Source: Sneathiella sp.
GTDB lineage: Bacteria > Pseudomonadota > Alphaproteobacteria > Sneathiellales > Sneathiellaceae
Length of the DNA stretch: 47,729 bases
Reading direction: 5' to 3'
NCBI GenBank assembly: GCA_021741195.1
Contig: JAIOYL010000006.1
Location: 1 to 47,729, forward strand
Below the pieces are notes generated by a model that worked only from the letters and a program-made list of their open reading frames with translations, was not told the DNA's origin and made no database searches. Every line of letters starts with the position of its first letter. The stretch's first letter is position 1. The translations under genes were made by a program, and so were the position numbers. Below, piece by piece: positions 27,378-35,615 of the stretch.

Positions 27378-27409
27378 AGTACTGCGCAGTGGTTATTCTG
27401 TGCAGTACT
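27378..27409. terminator. 12-bp hairpin after amtB
   Basis: AGTACTGCGCAG and CTGTGCAGTACT flank an 8-base loop, 12 bases past the amtB stop. On the amtB (minus) transcript one pair is lost and no T run follows. On the plus strand pairing is complete with a wobble and GGGCTTTTTG follows. It probably protects or ends the amtB transcript, but its best terminator orientation faces towards amtB. Confidence 0.45.
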
Positions 27410-27420
27410 GGGCTTTTTGA

Positions 27421-28746
27421 CTAGAAGGACTGTGAACCTTGCCCGAACTCTGGATAGGCTTCCAGACCGAGTTCTGCCTTGTCCAGACCCATCAACTCAT
27501 CTTCCTCAGATGCCCGGATACCGACGGTGTATTTCAGGATCAACCAGAAAATGGTGCTGAGGACGACGACGAAGACGCCGATCGCGACAACGCCAGTAAG
27601 CTGTGTCAGGAAGGTTGCTTCCGGGTCGGAGATGGCGACCGCCAGTGTTCCCCAGATACCGGCGCAAAGATGTGCCGGAATTGCGCCGACGACATCATCG
27701 ATCTTCAGTTTGTCAAGAAGTGGAACGGCGAAGACGACGATTGCGCCACCAACACAGCCAATAAGAATTGCCATGCCAACGGTTGGATCGGCGGGCTCCG
27801 CGGTGATCGAGACGAGACCGGCGATGGCGCCGTTGAGAGCCATGGTCAGATCGACCTTCTTATACATGATCTGGGTCAGGATCATCGCCGTGATAACGCC
27901 GCCCGCTGCCGCCATGTTTGTATTGGCATAGACATTGGACATTTCAATGGCGCTTGCCGCGGAGCCAAGGGCAAGAACGGAACCACCGTTAAAGCCGAAC
28001 CAGCCGAGCCAGAGAATGAACGTGCCGAGAGTTGCCAACGGCAGGTTTGCGCCGGGGATTGGGTTCACACGGCCTTCGGCATTGAATTTGCCTTTGCGCG
28101 CTCCGAGGATAATAGCGCCGGTAAGAGCAGACCAGCCGCCGACAGAATGTACAAGAGTGGAACCGGCATAGTCGGAGAAACCCATTTCTGAGAGCCAGCC
28201 GCCACCCCAGACCCAGGACCCCTGAATCGGGTAGATGATAGCGGTCAGGAGAACGACGAAACCGAGGAATGGCCAAAGCTTGATCCGTTCGGCAAGCGCA
28301 CCGGAAACGATCGATGCAGCGGTCGCGACGAAGACCATCTGGAAGAACCAGTCGGAAGATGCAGAATAACCGCCGTCAGAAAATGTACCGGCAAGAGCAT
28401 CGGTATCTACTGGTCCCCAGAACGGGCTGAGTGTGCCGATATATCCTGTCACATCCAGGTACATCAGGTTATAGCCGACCAGATAAAATGTCAGGCCGGA
28501 AATGGCATAAAGGGAAATATTCTTGAGGCAGATGGTTGCCGTATTCTTAGAGCGGACGAGACCGCTTTCCAGCATCGCAAATCCAGCACCCATCCACATC
28601 ACGAGGGCGCCATTTACCAAAAACGAAAAGGTATTCAGGATATAGGCTGTTTCGCCGTCGACGGCGGCGTAGGCCGGCACGGCGCCAACGAGGCCGAATA
28701 CGGCTAGTGCCGCGGTGGCTATTTTTAGGTTTTTCAAGTTACGCAT
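27421..28746 (-). CDS. amtB: Ammonium transporter AmtB
   Basis: Inner-membrane ammonium channel, 441 residues from the ATG at 28746, which has a strong AGGAGAT site. It begins with a cleavable signal peptide (MRNLKNLKIATAALAVFGLV, cleavage expected after PAYA near residue 27), as in E. coli AmtB. Eleven membrane segments follow. DYAGSTLVHSVGGW holds the first pore histidine and IPAHLCAGIWGTLAV the second. It follows glnK by 10 bases, the classic pair in which GlnK plugs AmtB when nitrogen is plentiful. Expression would come from the sigma-54 promoter ahead of glnK. Confidence 0.95.
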   Translation of the reverse strand: MRNLKNLKIATAALAVFGLVGAVPAYAAVDGETAYILNTFSFLVNGALVMWMGAGFAMLESGLVRSKNTATICLKNISLYAISGLTFYLVGYNLMYLDVTGYIGTLSPFWGPVDTDALAGTFSDGGYSASSDWFFQMVFVATAASIVSGALAERIKLWPFLGFVVLLTAIIYPIQGSWVWGGGWLSEMGFSDYAGSTLVHSVGGWSALTGAIILGARKGKFNAEGRVNPIPGANLPLATLGTFILWLGWFGFNGGSVLALGSAASAIEMSNVYANTNMAAAGGVITAMILTQIMYKKVDLTMALNGAIAGLVSITAEPADPTVGMAILIGCVGGAIVVFAVPLLDKLKIDDVVGAIPAHLCAGIWGTLAVAISDPEATFLTQLTGVVAIGVFVVVLSTIFWLILKYTVGIRASEEDELMGLDKAELGLEAYPEFGQGSQSF

Positions 28747-28756
28747 TGATAATCTC

Positions 28757-29188
<432 letters not shown>

Positions 29189-29256
29189 TTATTTTTACTA
29201 TATATTCAATAAGTTAGAAGAGGAACGTCAGGATTGCGATTCAATTTCGGGCATAT

Positions 29257-29304
29257 AATTGCCTAAAAAATATGCAAAAATGAGAATTTGATTATTTTTT
29301 AGGC
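29257..29304. promoter_or_regulatory. Inverted pair of GCCTAAAAAATA, candidate activator site for glnK
   Basis: GCCTAAAAAATA (29261-29272) and its exact inverse TATTTTTTAGGC (29293-29304) flank a 20-base spacer. The first arm is part of AATTGCCTAAAAAATA (29257-29272), which recurs exactly upstream of urtA. TTGC-N11-GCAA at 29259-29277 has the 19-bp geometry of NtrC sites. The pair starts about 83 bases upstream of the -24 box and overlaps the amidase stop codon, so it might also help to end the amidase transcript. Confidence 0.5.
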
Positions 29305-30666
29305 GTTCAATGGCTTGAGTGCCCGTTCGACTGCTGCGCTAAGGCGGAGCAGCTTCCCTTCCGTATAAGCGGGAGACATCAGCATCATGCCGATGGGCAA
29401 TCCGTCCAGCAGGCCGGCAGGCAGGGTTGTGGAACAAAGCCTGAGTAAATTGGCAAGCCTTGTCAGGCTAATTGACATCATCGTGGCGCGCAAGTATGCC
29501 TCGAGATTCTCCAGCAGCGGCGCTATCGCCGGAGGATGTTCCGGTTGGGTCGTGCCGACCACCAAATCAAAATCAGCGGTTTGCCTAAGATACTCTCCTT
29601 CTAGGCGCTCCATTCCTCTGTAAAGAGCTGCAAGATCAACAGCGGTGAATTTTTCCGCGGCCAGAATGCGTTGTTCGATAGGTGCGTACATGCAGCCGGG
29701 GTTGGATTTCATCTGGTCCCCATACATCATGCAGGCTTCAATGGCAGCAGGGCTGCCGTGCTTGGCCGACAGCGCAACCACGTCATCAAAGGCAGGGACA
29801 GGACCATCAGTCACTTCCGCGCCAGCCTTCACGAGCAATGCCAGTCCCTCATGGATTTTTCCCGTAATCGCCGGATCGGCGAGCGCATCGAACTGGGACG
29901 TCGCGCGTAAAATCCGCACCCCCTTGAGTGATGCTCCCGACAGATCGGCAGCGGGCTTGCCCGACAATATGGCGCAAAGCGCGTTGGCGTCGGCGACATT
30001 CCGCGTCAGCGGGCCAACGGTATCTTGCGAATAGGAAAGGGGCACTGCGCCTTCGAGCGAGATCAGGCCATGTGTCGTCTTGAGTCCGGTAATGCCGCAC
30101 CATGCAGCAGGAATACGCACGGAACCGGCGGTGTCCGAACCGATGGCGGCAGGCGCCAGTCCAAGCGCAACGGACAAGGCCGCCCCGGCGGAGGAGCCGC
30201 CCGGTACCCGGTCTGTTTTTTTATCATAGGGATTTGGACCTGTGCCGGTCCAGGGATTGACACCAATTCCCGAAAAAGCGATATCCGGCATATTCGTCTT
30301 GCCAAGGCAGACGAGCCCAGCCCTGGTCGCACGCTGTAGGCATTCCGCATCCTTCACAGGAATGCGTCCCTGATACAGTTTCGTGCCGGCCTCAGTGGCT
30401 GTCCCCGCCGTATCGAACAGGTCTTTCCAGGAGATGGGCACACCATCCAGCGGTCCACGGCGTATTCCTTGTTTTGCGCGGATAGAGGCGGCTTTCGCCT
30501 CCGCCAATGCCCGTTCCTCGGTCAAGCGGACATAAATGCGCTTCTCGGGATCGAACTTCCGGATGCGCTCAAGAAAATATTGCGCAAGATCAATTGGATC
30601 AATCGCGCGTTCGCCTATAAGATGCCCAAGGTCAAGGGCCGTCATGCCGTGCCAGGATTTTGTCAT
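29299..30666 (-). CDS. Amidase (amidase-signature family)
   Basis: Hydrolyses an amide or a related C-N bond; the substrate is unknown. It has 455 residues with the Ser-cisSer-Lys triad in view: Lys in GVPISWKDLFDTAG (about residue 81), the glycine/serine-rich PGGSSAGAALSVALG, and the nucleophile in GSDTAGSVRIPAAWCG. The family includes GatA, but the sequence lacks gatB/gatC neighbours and the C-terminal half differs, so a stand-alone amidase is favoured. It is divergent from the UbiH/COQ6-type gene, with a 58-base gap between the starts. Confidence 0.85.
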   Translation of the reverse strand: MTKSWHGMTALDLGHLIGERAIDPIDLAQYFLERIRKFDPEKRIYVRLTEERALAEAKAASIRAKQGIRRGPLDGVPISWKDLFDTAGTATEAGTKLYQGRIPVKDAECLQRATRAGLVCLGKTNMPDIAFSGIGVNPWTGTGPNPYDKKTDRVPGGSSAGAALSVALGLAPAAIGSDTAGSVRIPAAWCGITGLKTTHGLISLEGAVPLSYSQDTVGPLTRNVADANALCAILSGKPAADLSGASLKGVRILRATSQFDALADPAITGKIHEGLALLVKAGAEVTDGPVPAFDDVVALSAKHGSPAAIEACMMYGDQMKSNPGCMYAPIEQRILAAEKFTAVDLAALYRGMERLEGEYLRQTADFDLVVGTTQPEHPPAIAPLLENLEAYLRATMMSISLTRLANLLRLCSTTLPAGLLDGLPIGMMLMSPAYTEGKLLRLSAAVERALKPLNA

Positions 30667-30724
30667 GGCGCCAGATTATGCCTATATCGAAGATGTAGCA
30701 AGACAAGCGGGAAATTTTAATTTC

Positions 30725-31954
30725 ATGGCAGACGATAGGTTAAAGAACAGGATCAACGCGGACATTCTGGTTGTCGGTGGCGGGCTAAATGGTCTGCCTT
30801 TTGCCATTGCGGTTGCCGCGGCGGGACTTGAGGTTGTGGTGGTGGAGCGTGAGGCGCCGACAGACCTGTTTGACGCCGGATTTGACGGCCGCGTCTCCGC
30901 CATTGCCCATGCATCGCGCAATTTGTTCCGAAGTACCGGCATCTGGGATTATATCGAGGCGAAAGAACCAATGCTCGATATCCGCATTACGGACGGGCCG
31001 TCAAAATGTTTCCTGCATTATGACCATCGCCAGCTTGGCGACGAACCCTTTGGCCATATGGTGGAAAACCGGCATTTACGGCAGGCGCTATACAGGCGGG
31101 CCGCAGAAATCCCAACGCTGAAAATACTTGCCCCGGCAGAATATATCTCCATTGACCGAGAAAGCGAGGGCGCGGGGGCGGAACTAAAATCCGGTGACGT
31201 TATTTCGGCGCGTCTTATTGTTGGCGCTGATGGGCGTGCGTCACCGCTTCGCCGCCTTGCCGGGATAAAAGCCATTGGCTGGTCCTATGACCAAATGGGA
31301 ATTGTCTGCACGGTCGCCCATGAAATTCCGCATCATGGTGTTGCACAGGAACGGTTTTTGAAACCGGGCCCTTTTGCCATTCTGCCAATGACGGGGAATC
31401 GTTCCTCGCTCGTCTGGACCGAGCAGACGGAACGGGCGAAATTGATCATGGCGCTGCCGGACGAAGAGTTTCACCGGGAAATGACGAAGCGTTTCGGCGA
31501 TTACCTTGGCAAACTGGAAGTAGTCGGTCCGCGCTGGAGTTATCCGCTGACTTTGCATCAGGCAGAGCGTTACGCGGATCGGCGACTCGCTCTGATCGGC
31601 GATGCGGCGCATGGCATGCACCCGATTGCCGGACAGGGCTTGAATCTCGGTCTGCGCGATGTTGCGGCCCTTGCCGAGGTTGTCATCGATGCGGCGCGGC
31701 TGGGCCAGGACATCGGTGGGGCGACGGCGCTTGAGGATTATCAGCGCTGGCGGCGGTTCGACAGCATCGTGCTGCTGGCGATCACGGATGGCCTCAACCG
31801 TGTCTTTACAAACGACATCCCGCCCGTGCGTCTGGCGCGCGACATTGGTCTCGCAGCCGTAAACAAGATGCCGACACTTAAAGGATTTTTCATGGAGCAT
31901 GCTCGCGGGACGGTTGGCAAGATGCCGCGGCTGTTACGTGGCGAAACCCTCTAG
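30725..31954 (+). CDS. UbiH/COQ6-family FAD hydroxylase
   Basis: Flavin monooxygenase of the type that hydroxylates the ubiquinone ring. It is 409 residues from the ATG at 30725; an in-frame ATG at 30665 would overlap the amidase start. The dinucleotide-binding motif is ILVVGGGLNGLPFAIAVAAAG (about 14-34). The second FAD motif is IVGADGRASPLR and the third is LIGDAAHGMHPIAGQGLNLG. Which ring position is modified cannot be told from sequence. A Gly-rich first motif reading GGGLNG is normal for the family. It is followed by DUF971 on the other strand. Confidence 0.88.
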   Translation: MADDRLKNRINADILVVGGGLNGLPFAIAVAAAGLEVVVVEREAPTDLFDAGFDGRVSAIAHASRNLFRSTGIWDYIEAKEPMLDIRITDGPSKCFLHYDHRQLGDEPFGHMVENRHLRQALYRRAAEIPTLKILAPAEYISIDRESEGAGAELKSGDVISARLIVGADGRASPLRRLAGIKAIGWSYDQMGIVCTVAHEIPHHGVAQERFLKPGPFAILPMTGNRSSLVWTEQTERAKLIMALPDEEFHREMTKRFGDYLGKLEVVGPRWSYPLTLHQAERYADRRLALIGDAAHGMHPIAGQGLNLGLRDVAALAEVVIDAARLGQDIGGATALEDYQRWRRFDSIVLLAITDGLNRVFTNDIPPVRLARDIGLAAVNKMPTLKGFFMEHARGTVGKMPRLLRGETL

Positions 31955-31960
31955 GGGGAC

Positions 31961-32344
31961 TTACGGATCGCGGCTGAGACCGCGCTTTGCCAGATTATCG
32001 AGATAATTTTCCCAGACAGTGTCCTGATTGAGGCCGAGTTCATACAGATACGCCCAGGAAAATAGCCCTGTGTCATGAAGATCGTCGAAGCTGATCCTCA
32101 CAGCATAATTTCCGACGGGTTCCAGTGCCATAATTCCGACGTGCCTGCGTCCCGCTACCGTCTGCTTCTGGCTGGCCCCGTGCCCCTGTACTTCCGCCGA
32201 CGGGCTTTCCACACGCAAAAGCTCCGCCGGGAACTGAAAAGACTGTCCGTCAGCGAAGGAAACCAGAAGCCGTTTCTCGGCTTTTTTCAGCCGGACTTCT
32301 ACAGGCTTTGGCCGACCGGCCTGATCGTAAATTTCACCAGTCAT
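31961..32344 (-). CDS. DUF971 (gamma-butyrobetaine hydroxylase N-terminal-like) protein
   Basis: A 127-residue stand-alone version of the small domain found at the N-terminus of gamma-butyrobetaine hydroxylases. Recognised from LLVSFADGQSFQFPAELLRVESPSAEVQGHG and the end YAVRISFDDLHDTGLFSWAYL. In other bacteria this domain travels with Fe-S carrier proteins of the ApbC/Mrp type, and an iron-sulphur role has been proposed. The usual zinc-binding cysteines of the hydroxylase version are absent here. Its start codon shares base 32344 with the stop of the Trm112-like gene, so the two are translationally coupled. Confidence 0.85.
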   Translation of the reverse strand: MTGEIYDQAGRPKPVEVRLKKAEKRLLVSFADGQSFQFPAELLRVESPSAEVQGHGASQKQTVAGRRHVGIMALEPVGNYAVRISFDDLHDTGLFSWAYLYELGLNQDTVWENYLDNLAKRGLSRDP

Positions 32345-32544
32345 TATCCAGTTGTTTCGTCGAGTTCGCGGGCCTCGTCGAGAAGCATGATAGGAATGCC
32401 ATTGCGGATCGGGTAGGCGAGGCCGGCCGCCTTGCTGACCAGCTCATTGTTTTCGCGATCAAATATCAGCGGCCCCTTTGTCAGCGGGCAGACTAGAATC
32501 TCCAGCAGTTTGGGATCGACGGCGAGTGTTTTGTTATCTGGCAT
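32344..32544 (-). CDS. Trm112/YcaR family small protein
   Basis: A 66-residue protein of the UPF0434/Trm112 fold ([17 protein letters not shown], then [14 protein letters not shown]). Relatives in other domains activate methyltransferases. The zinc-binding CxxC and second Cys of the family are reduced to a single Cys, with Thr and Ser in the other positions, so metal binding is unlikely; this reduction is common in alphaproteobacterial members. It is coupled to DUF971 and follows the LON-domain gene by 25 bases. Confidence 0.85.
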   Translation of the reverse strand: MPDNKTLAVDPKLLEILVCPLTKGPLIFDRENNELVSKAAGLAYPIRNGIPIMLLDEARELDETTG

Positions 32545-32569
32545 GGCATTATCTCTTCGCGATTTCCCG

Positions 32570-33229
32570 TTATTGCACCGTCCGGTGCGTCTGGACTTGT
32601 TGTAGCATCATTTGCAGCAAACAAATCAGCAAATTTGATCGGGAGGCAATATCCTTTGCCTCGAGCAGCGCCTGCTTCTCAACTGGGGAGAACGGGCAGA
32701 TCATGGACAGAGAATTGACAAGACTGTCATCCTCAAGATGGCTGAGCGCCTGCCAGTCGTTGACCCCCTCCTCAAATTCCAGGAAGTGATGCAACACATC
32801 ATGCAGGGCATGGCGGTCTATTTCCCGGCACCTCATCGGTTCGAGATCATGAAGGAAATTGCCGTAATCCGCCTTCACCTGCCGGTACTGAGTGGCGACA
32901 CTCAGCTCTTCCAGTATTTCAAAACGGCACACGCCCTCAAGGGTTATTCTCAGCATCCCGTTCGGCAGCTCACCAAATTCGCATATTTTCCCGGCGCAGC
33001 CGATCCGGTATATCTCCGGCTCCATCAAATTGGTTTCAGGATCCTTCGGCTGCACCATTCCGATCAGCCGGTGGCTTTCCATGGCGTCATGCACCATGGC
33101 GAGATAGCGCGGCTCGAATATATTGAGCGGGAGCTGGCCGGTCGCCAGCAATAATGCGCCTGTGAGTGGAAAAATCGGCAAAACAGGAGGGAGTTCTTCC
33201 AGCCCCGTCATGGCACTTGTATCCGTCAT
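32570..33229 (-). CDS. LON peptidase substrate-binding domain protein
   Basis: A 219-residue protein made only of the N-terminal (substrate-recognition) domain of Lon protease, without ATPase or protease parts. The diagnostic stretch is [29 protein letters not shown], followed by [30 protein letters not shown] and a helical tail. The cellular partner is unknown; it may bind unfolded proteins. Its ATG overlaps the ybbN stop by 4 bases, so the pair is probably co-translated, which agrees with a protein-quality role. Confidence 0.88.
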   Translation of the reverse strand: MTDTSAMTGLEELPPVLPIFPLTGALLLATGQLPLNIFEPRYLAMVHDAMESHRLIGMVQPKDPETNLMEPEIYRIGCAGKICEFGELPNGMLRITLEGVCRFEILEELSVATQYRQVKADYGNFLHDLEPMRCREIDRHALHDVLHHFLEFEEGVNDWQALSHLEDDSLVNSLSMICPFSPVEKQALLEAKDIASRSNLLICLLQMMLQQVQTHRTVQ

Positions 33230-34131
33230 GCGAATAAAATCGAGGAAAGCTGGCGCCGGAAGCTTTTCGTCAGGGGGTTGGTTGGGCCCATCACCTCAAA
33301 CAGTTTCAGAAGTTCCTGACGCCCCGCTGCTTCCTTCCAGTCACGATCGCGGCGGATAATTTCAAGAAGCTCCGTGCCGCCCGCTTCAAAACTGCCGCGT
33401 CCGACCAGTGCCTGCGCCAAGTCCAGACGGGCATCGAGATCGTCGGGATTTTCGTCGACCTTGGCCTGCAGGGGAGCTATTTCGCCGACATTGGCGGCAT
33501 TCTCCGCAATGGAAATTGCCGCCATGGCCGAAGAAACCGCGGTCGATTTTTTCACACCGTCCGGCACCGTTTCCATCAGCGTTTTTGCTGCTTCAAGTTC
33601 ACCAAGTTTAAGATAGACGCGCGCGAGCTGGGCCTTTGCGTCCATATGATCCGGCTCGAGATCGAGAATTTTGGCGAAGGCTGCCAAAGCAACCTCCGTA
33701 TCATCCCGTTCCAGCGCCTCGGATCCCGTGGTATAGGCCTGCTCGATAGGTGAGGGCCCGATGGGTCCGGCATGCTTTTCAACAAAATCCTTGATTTTGC
33801 TTTCCGGCACTGCGCCCATAAATCCGTCAACCGGCTGTCCGTTCTTGAACGCGAAGACGGCGGGAATGGATTGCACGCGGAGGCTTTGCGCGATTTGTGG
33901 ATGCTGGTCGATATCGATCTTGACAAGCTCAACCGCTCCCTTGGCATCCTTGACTACCTTCTCGATCAACGGGGTGAGCTGTTTGCAGGGCCCGCACCAG
34001 GGCGCCCATAAATCGACAAGAACAAGCTTTTCGCGGCTCGCGTCGACAACGTCCGCCATGAAGCTTTCTGTCGTACCGTCTTTCACCCAGTTTTTGCCTG
34101 TGCCGGGGGTGTCGCTAATCAATGTTTCCAT
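33226..34131 (-). CDS. ybbN: Thioredoxin-TPR co-chaperone YbbN/CnoX
   Basis: Chaperone-redoxin of 301 residues. The thioredoxin domain covers about 20-125 with an intact active site WAPWCGPCKQLTP and cis-proline in VQSIPAVFAFKNG. Tetratricopeptide-like helices follow (about 145-300; EVALAAFAKILDLEPDHMDAKA, LDARLDLAQALVGRGSFEAG). The family protects proteins from oxidative aggregation and hands them to GroEL. E. coli CnoX has lost the CxxC, but this protein keeps it, so it may also reduce disulphides. It leads directly into the LON-domain gene. Confidence 0.9.
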   Translation of the reverse strand: METLISDTPGTGKNWVKDGTTESFMADVVDASREKLVLVDLWAPWCGPCKQLTPLIEKVVKDAKGAVELVKIDIDQHPQIAQSLRVQSIPAVFAFKNGQPVDGFMGAVPESKIKDFVEKHAGPIGPSPIEQAYTTGSEALERDDTEVALAAFAKILDLEPDHMDAKAQLARVYLKLGELEAAKTLMETVPDGVKKSTAVSSAMAAISIAENAANVGEIAPLQAKVDENPDDLDARLDLAQALVGRGSFEAGGTELLEIIRRDRDWKEAAGRQELLKLFEVMGPTNPLTKSFRRQLSSILFA

Positions 34132-34291
34132 GGGTTCAATACACCAAATATCTAGTCGTTGTCATAGACGGCAGACCTGCCAGCCCGGATCAAATATGCG
34201 CCCATGGGCATAGCATCTAAATCCCGGTTTGTTAAGGGCTCTGTTGTTGATTTAGGCCCCGTACCGTAACAATCAAGATGGGCCCTAATTC

Positions 34292-34792
34292 TTAAGCCCG
34301 CTCCGGCAATTCCAGCAGGCGTGGCTCATGCCCGCAAGCGCAAATGAATTTCAAAAGATCGGCGGAAGTTATCTGCGTCGTCATGCTGTTTTTTAAGGGA
34401 TGATAGTTGAGTAAGTCATGGTCCATCATCCGCTTTTCAAGAATGACACGAACGGCCTGCTTTTTATCATTGATCAGGGAAAAGGGTGTGACTGATCCTG
34501 GCTCGACGCCCAGAATTTCGAACAGAAGTTCCGGCTTGCCGAAGCTGAGGTTCTTCGCGCCCACCAGAGGCCGGAAGGCTTTGAGGTCAACGGCCGTCTC
34601 CTGCAGGCAGACCACCAGATAGAGATCGCCGGTCTTGTCTTTCAGGAACAGGTTCTTGCAATGACCGCCCGGGATATGGTCGGTTTGCGCCTGCGCTTCC
34701 TCGACCGTAAAGACCTGGGCATGATGATGGGTTTCATGGGCGATTCCCAGCACATCGAGCCTTTCAAACAATTCCTCAGGGGTTGCGGGCAT
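34292..34792 (-). CDS. Prolyl-tRNA deacylase-like (ProX/YbaK superfamily) protein
   Basis: A 166-residue stand-alone editing domain, which in related proteins removes alanine wrongly attached to tRNA-Pro. Family features: AHETHHHAQVFTVEEAQAQ, GGHCKNLFLKDKTGDLYLVV with the catalytic lysine position (KNLFL), LSFGKPELLFEILGVEPGSVTPF, and the closing ICACGHEPRLLEL. The length and order fit the prolyl-tRNA synthetase-associated domain group (ProXp-ala). It stands alone, 160 bases downstream of the divergent end of the ybbN unit. Confidence 0.88.
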   Translation of the reverse strand: MPATPEELFERLDVLGIAHETHHHAQVFTVEEAQAQTDHIPGGHCKNLFLKDKTGDLYLVVCLQETAVDLKAFRPLVGAKNLSFGKPELLFEILGVEPGSVTPFSLINDKKQAVRVILEKRMMDHDLLNYHPLKNSMTTQITSADLLKFICACGHEPRLLELPERA

Positions 34793-34951
34793 TTTCGGTC
34801 CTTTCTCCTGTCTGACGGTGGGGAAATTAGCGGCTTCGCCCGCGCGGCGAAATAAAGAAATGGCCGAAGCCGCATTTTTTTAAGAAAACGCGCTTGCATT
34901 CAGGGCCCATTTACGTATTATCCCGCCTCGCAGCAAATGTTGCACGCTCGA

Positions 34952-35026
34952 GCGGGCGTAGCTCAGGGGTAGAGCATAACCTTGCCAAGGTTAGGGTCGT
35001 GAGTTCGAATCTCATCGCCCGCTCCA
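34952..35026 (+). tRNA. tRNA-Gly (anticodon GCC)
   Basis: A 75-base tRNA with encoded CCA. The acceptor stem GCGGGCG pairs with CGCCCGC. The D-arm AGCTCAGGGGTAGAGC and T-arm GTGAGTTCGAATCTCAT are standard. The anticodon stem-loop is TAACC-TTGCCAA-GGTTA. An intrinsic terminator follows at 35040. Confidence 0.97.
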
Positions 35027-35039
35027 ATTTTCAAGAAAC

Positions 35040-35065
35040 GCCCTGCAGGTTTGCGGGGCTTTTTT
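35040..35065 (+). terminator. Intrinsic terminator of tRNA-Gly
   Basis: GCCCTGC (35040-35046) pairs with GCGGGGC (35053-35059), one wobble pair, around the loop AGGTTT, with six T directly after. It lies 13 bases past the tRNA. Confidence 0.85.
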
Positions 35066-35071
35066 GTGCCG

Positions 35072-35497
35072 TCATCCCTTTCCCTCCAAAAGCCGGAACA
35101 CGCCGCTTGCATTAAAAATAATTTTTTCGCCGACCCAGGCTTCGGCCTCAACGAAGGCGAAGTCGTCGCTCACGCCTGTCTGGCGCGCGGTTCCTTCGAT
35201 CCAGTCGCCGATGTCAGCAGCGGCGCAGATGTTGCAATTGAGGCTGATGGTCACTGCTGTGATCTGGTTGGCTCGGTGCACGGCCGTCGCCATCAGGCCG
35301 TCGGCGAAGGTCGTCATCATCCCGCCATGCAGACGCCCGCGTGAATTGCAATGGCGCGCCGTAACGATGAGGCCGTGCCAGAACTGATCTCCCTCTACTT
35401 TGTGAAAAATCGGGCCATTATGGGTTGAAAAGGGCCCGCGCGTCCAGCTTTCGACAAATCCTGGGGCTGGAGAGTTATGTTTTTGTTTGTTTGTCAT
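35072..35497 (-). CDS. PaaI-type hotdog thioesterase
   Basis: Hotdog-fold acyl-CoA thioesterase of 141 residues. The 4HBT/PaaI core reads HCNSRGRLHGGMMTTFADGLMATAVHR, with HGGMMTTFAD as the signature; then ITAVTISLNCNICAAADIGDWIEGTA. It is divergent from the enoyl-CoA hydratase gene. The 118-base space between them holds a strong promoter and an 11-bp inverted repeat, so the two transcripts may share a regulator. The acyl substrate is unknown; the neighbours suggest a CoA-linked degradation route. Confidence 0.87.
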   Translation of the reverse strand: MTNKQKHNSPAPGFVESWTRGPFSTHNGPIFHKVEGDQFWHGLIVTARHCNSRGRLHGGMMTTFADGLMATAVHRANQITAVTISLNCNICAAADIGDWIEGTARQTGVSDDFAFVEAEAWVGEKIIFNASGVFRLLEGKG

Positions 35498-35529
35498 TTT
35501 CCGGACCCCTTTTTACAACAAAAAGCGGA

Positions 35530-35558
35530 TTGACTTTCGTTATTAGACTTTTTATAAA
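35530..35558 (+). promoter_or_regulatory. Near-consensus sigma-70 promoter for the acyl-CoA operon
   Basis: TTGACT (35530-35535), 17 bases, then TATAAA (35553-35558). It drives the enoyl-CoA hydratase gene, whose ATG is at 35616. The first arm of an 11-bp inverted repeat lies between the -35 and -10 boxes. Confidence 0.7.
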
Positions 35559-35573
35559 TCTTATAACGAAAGT
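35533..35573. promoter_or_regulatory. 11-bp inverted repeat, candidate operator
   Basis: ACTTTCGTTAT (35533-35543) and ATAACGAAAGT (35563-35573) are exact inverses with a 19-base spacer. One arm overlaps the -35/-10 spacer and the other covers the expected start point, so a bound protein would block the promoter. The spacer holds AGACTTTTTATA, close to the AGACTTTTATA in front of the HxlR gene. Confidence 0.55.
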
Positions 35574-35615
35574 TAAATCGCCGAACAAGAATAACCTGCA
35601 CAGGGAGAATAAAGA

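Noticed and set aside
32344-32544. Loss of zinc-binding cysteines in the Trm112-like protein as a novelty
   Set aside because: The same reduction is common in alphaproteobacterial members.
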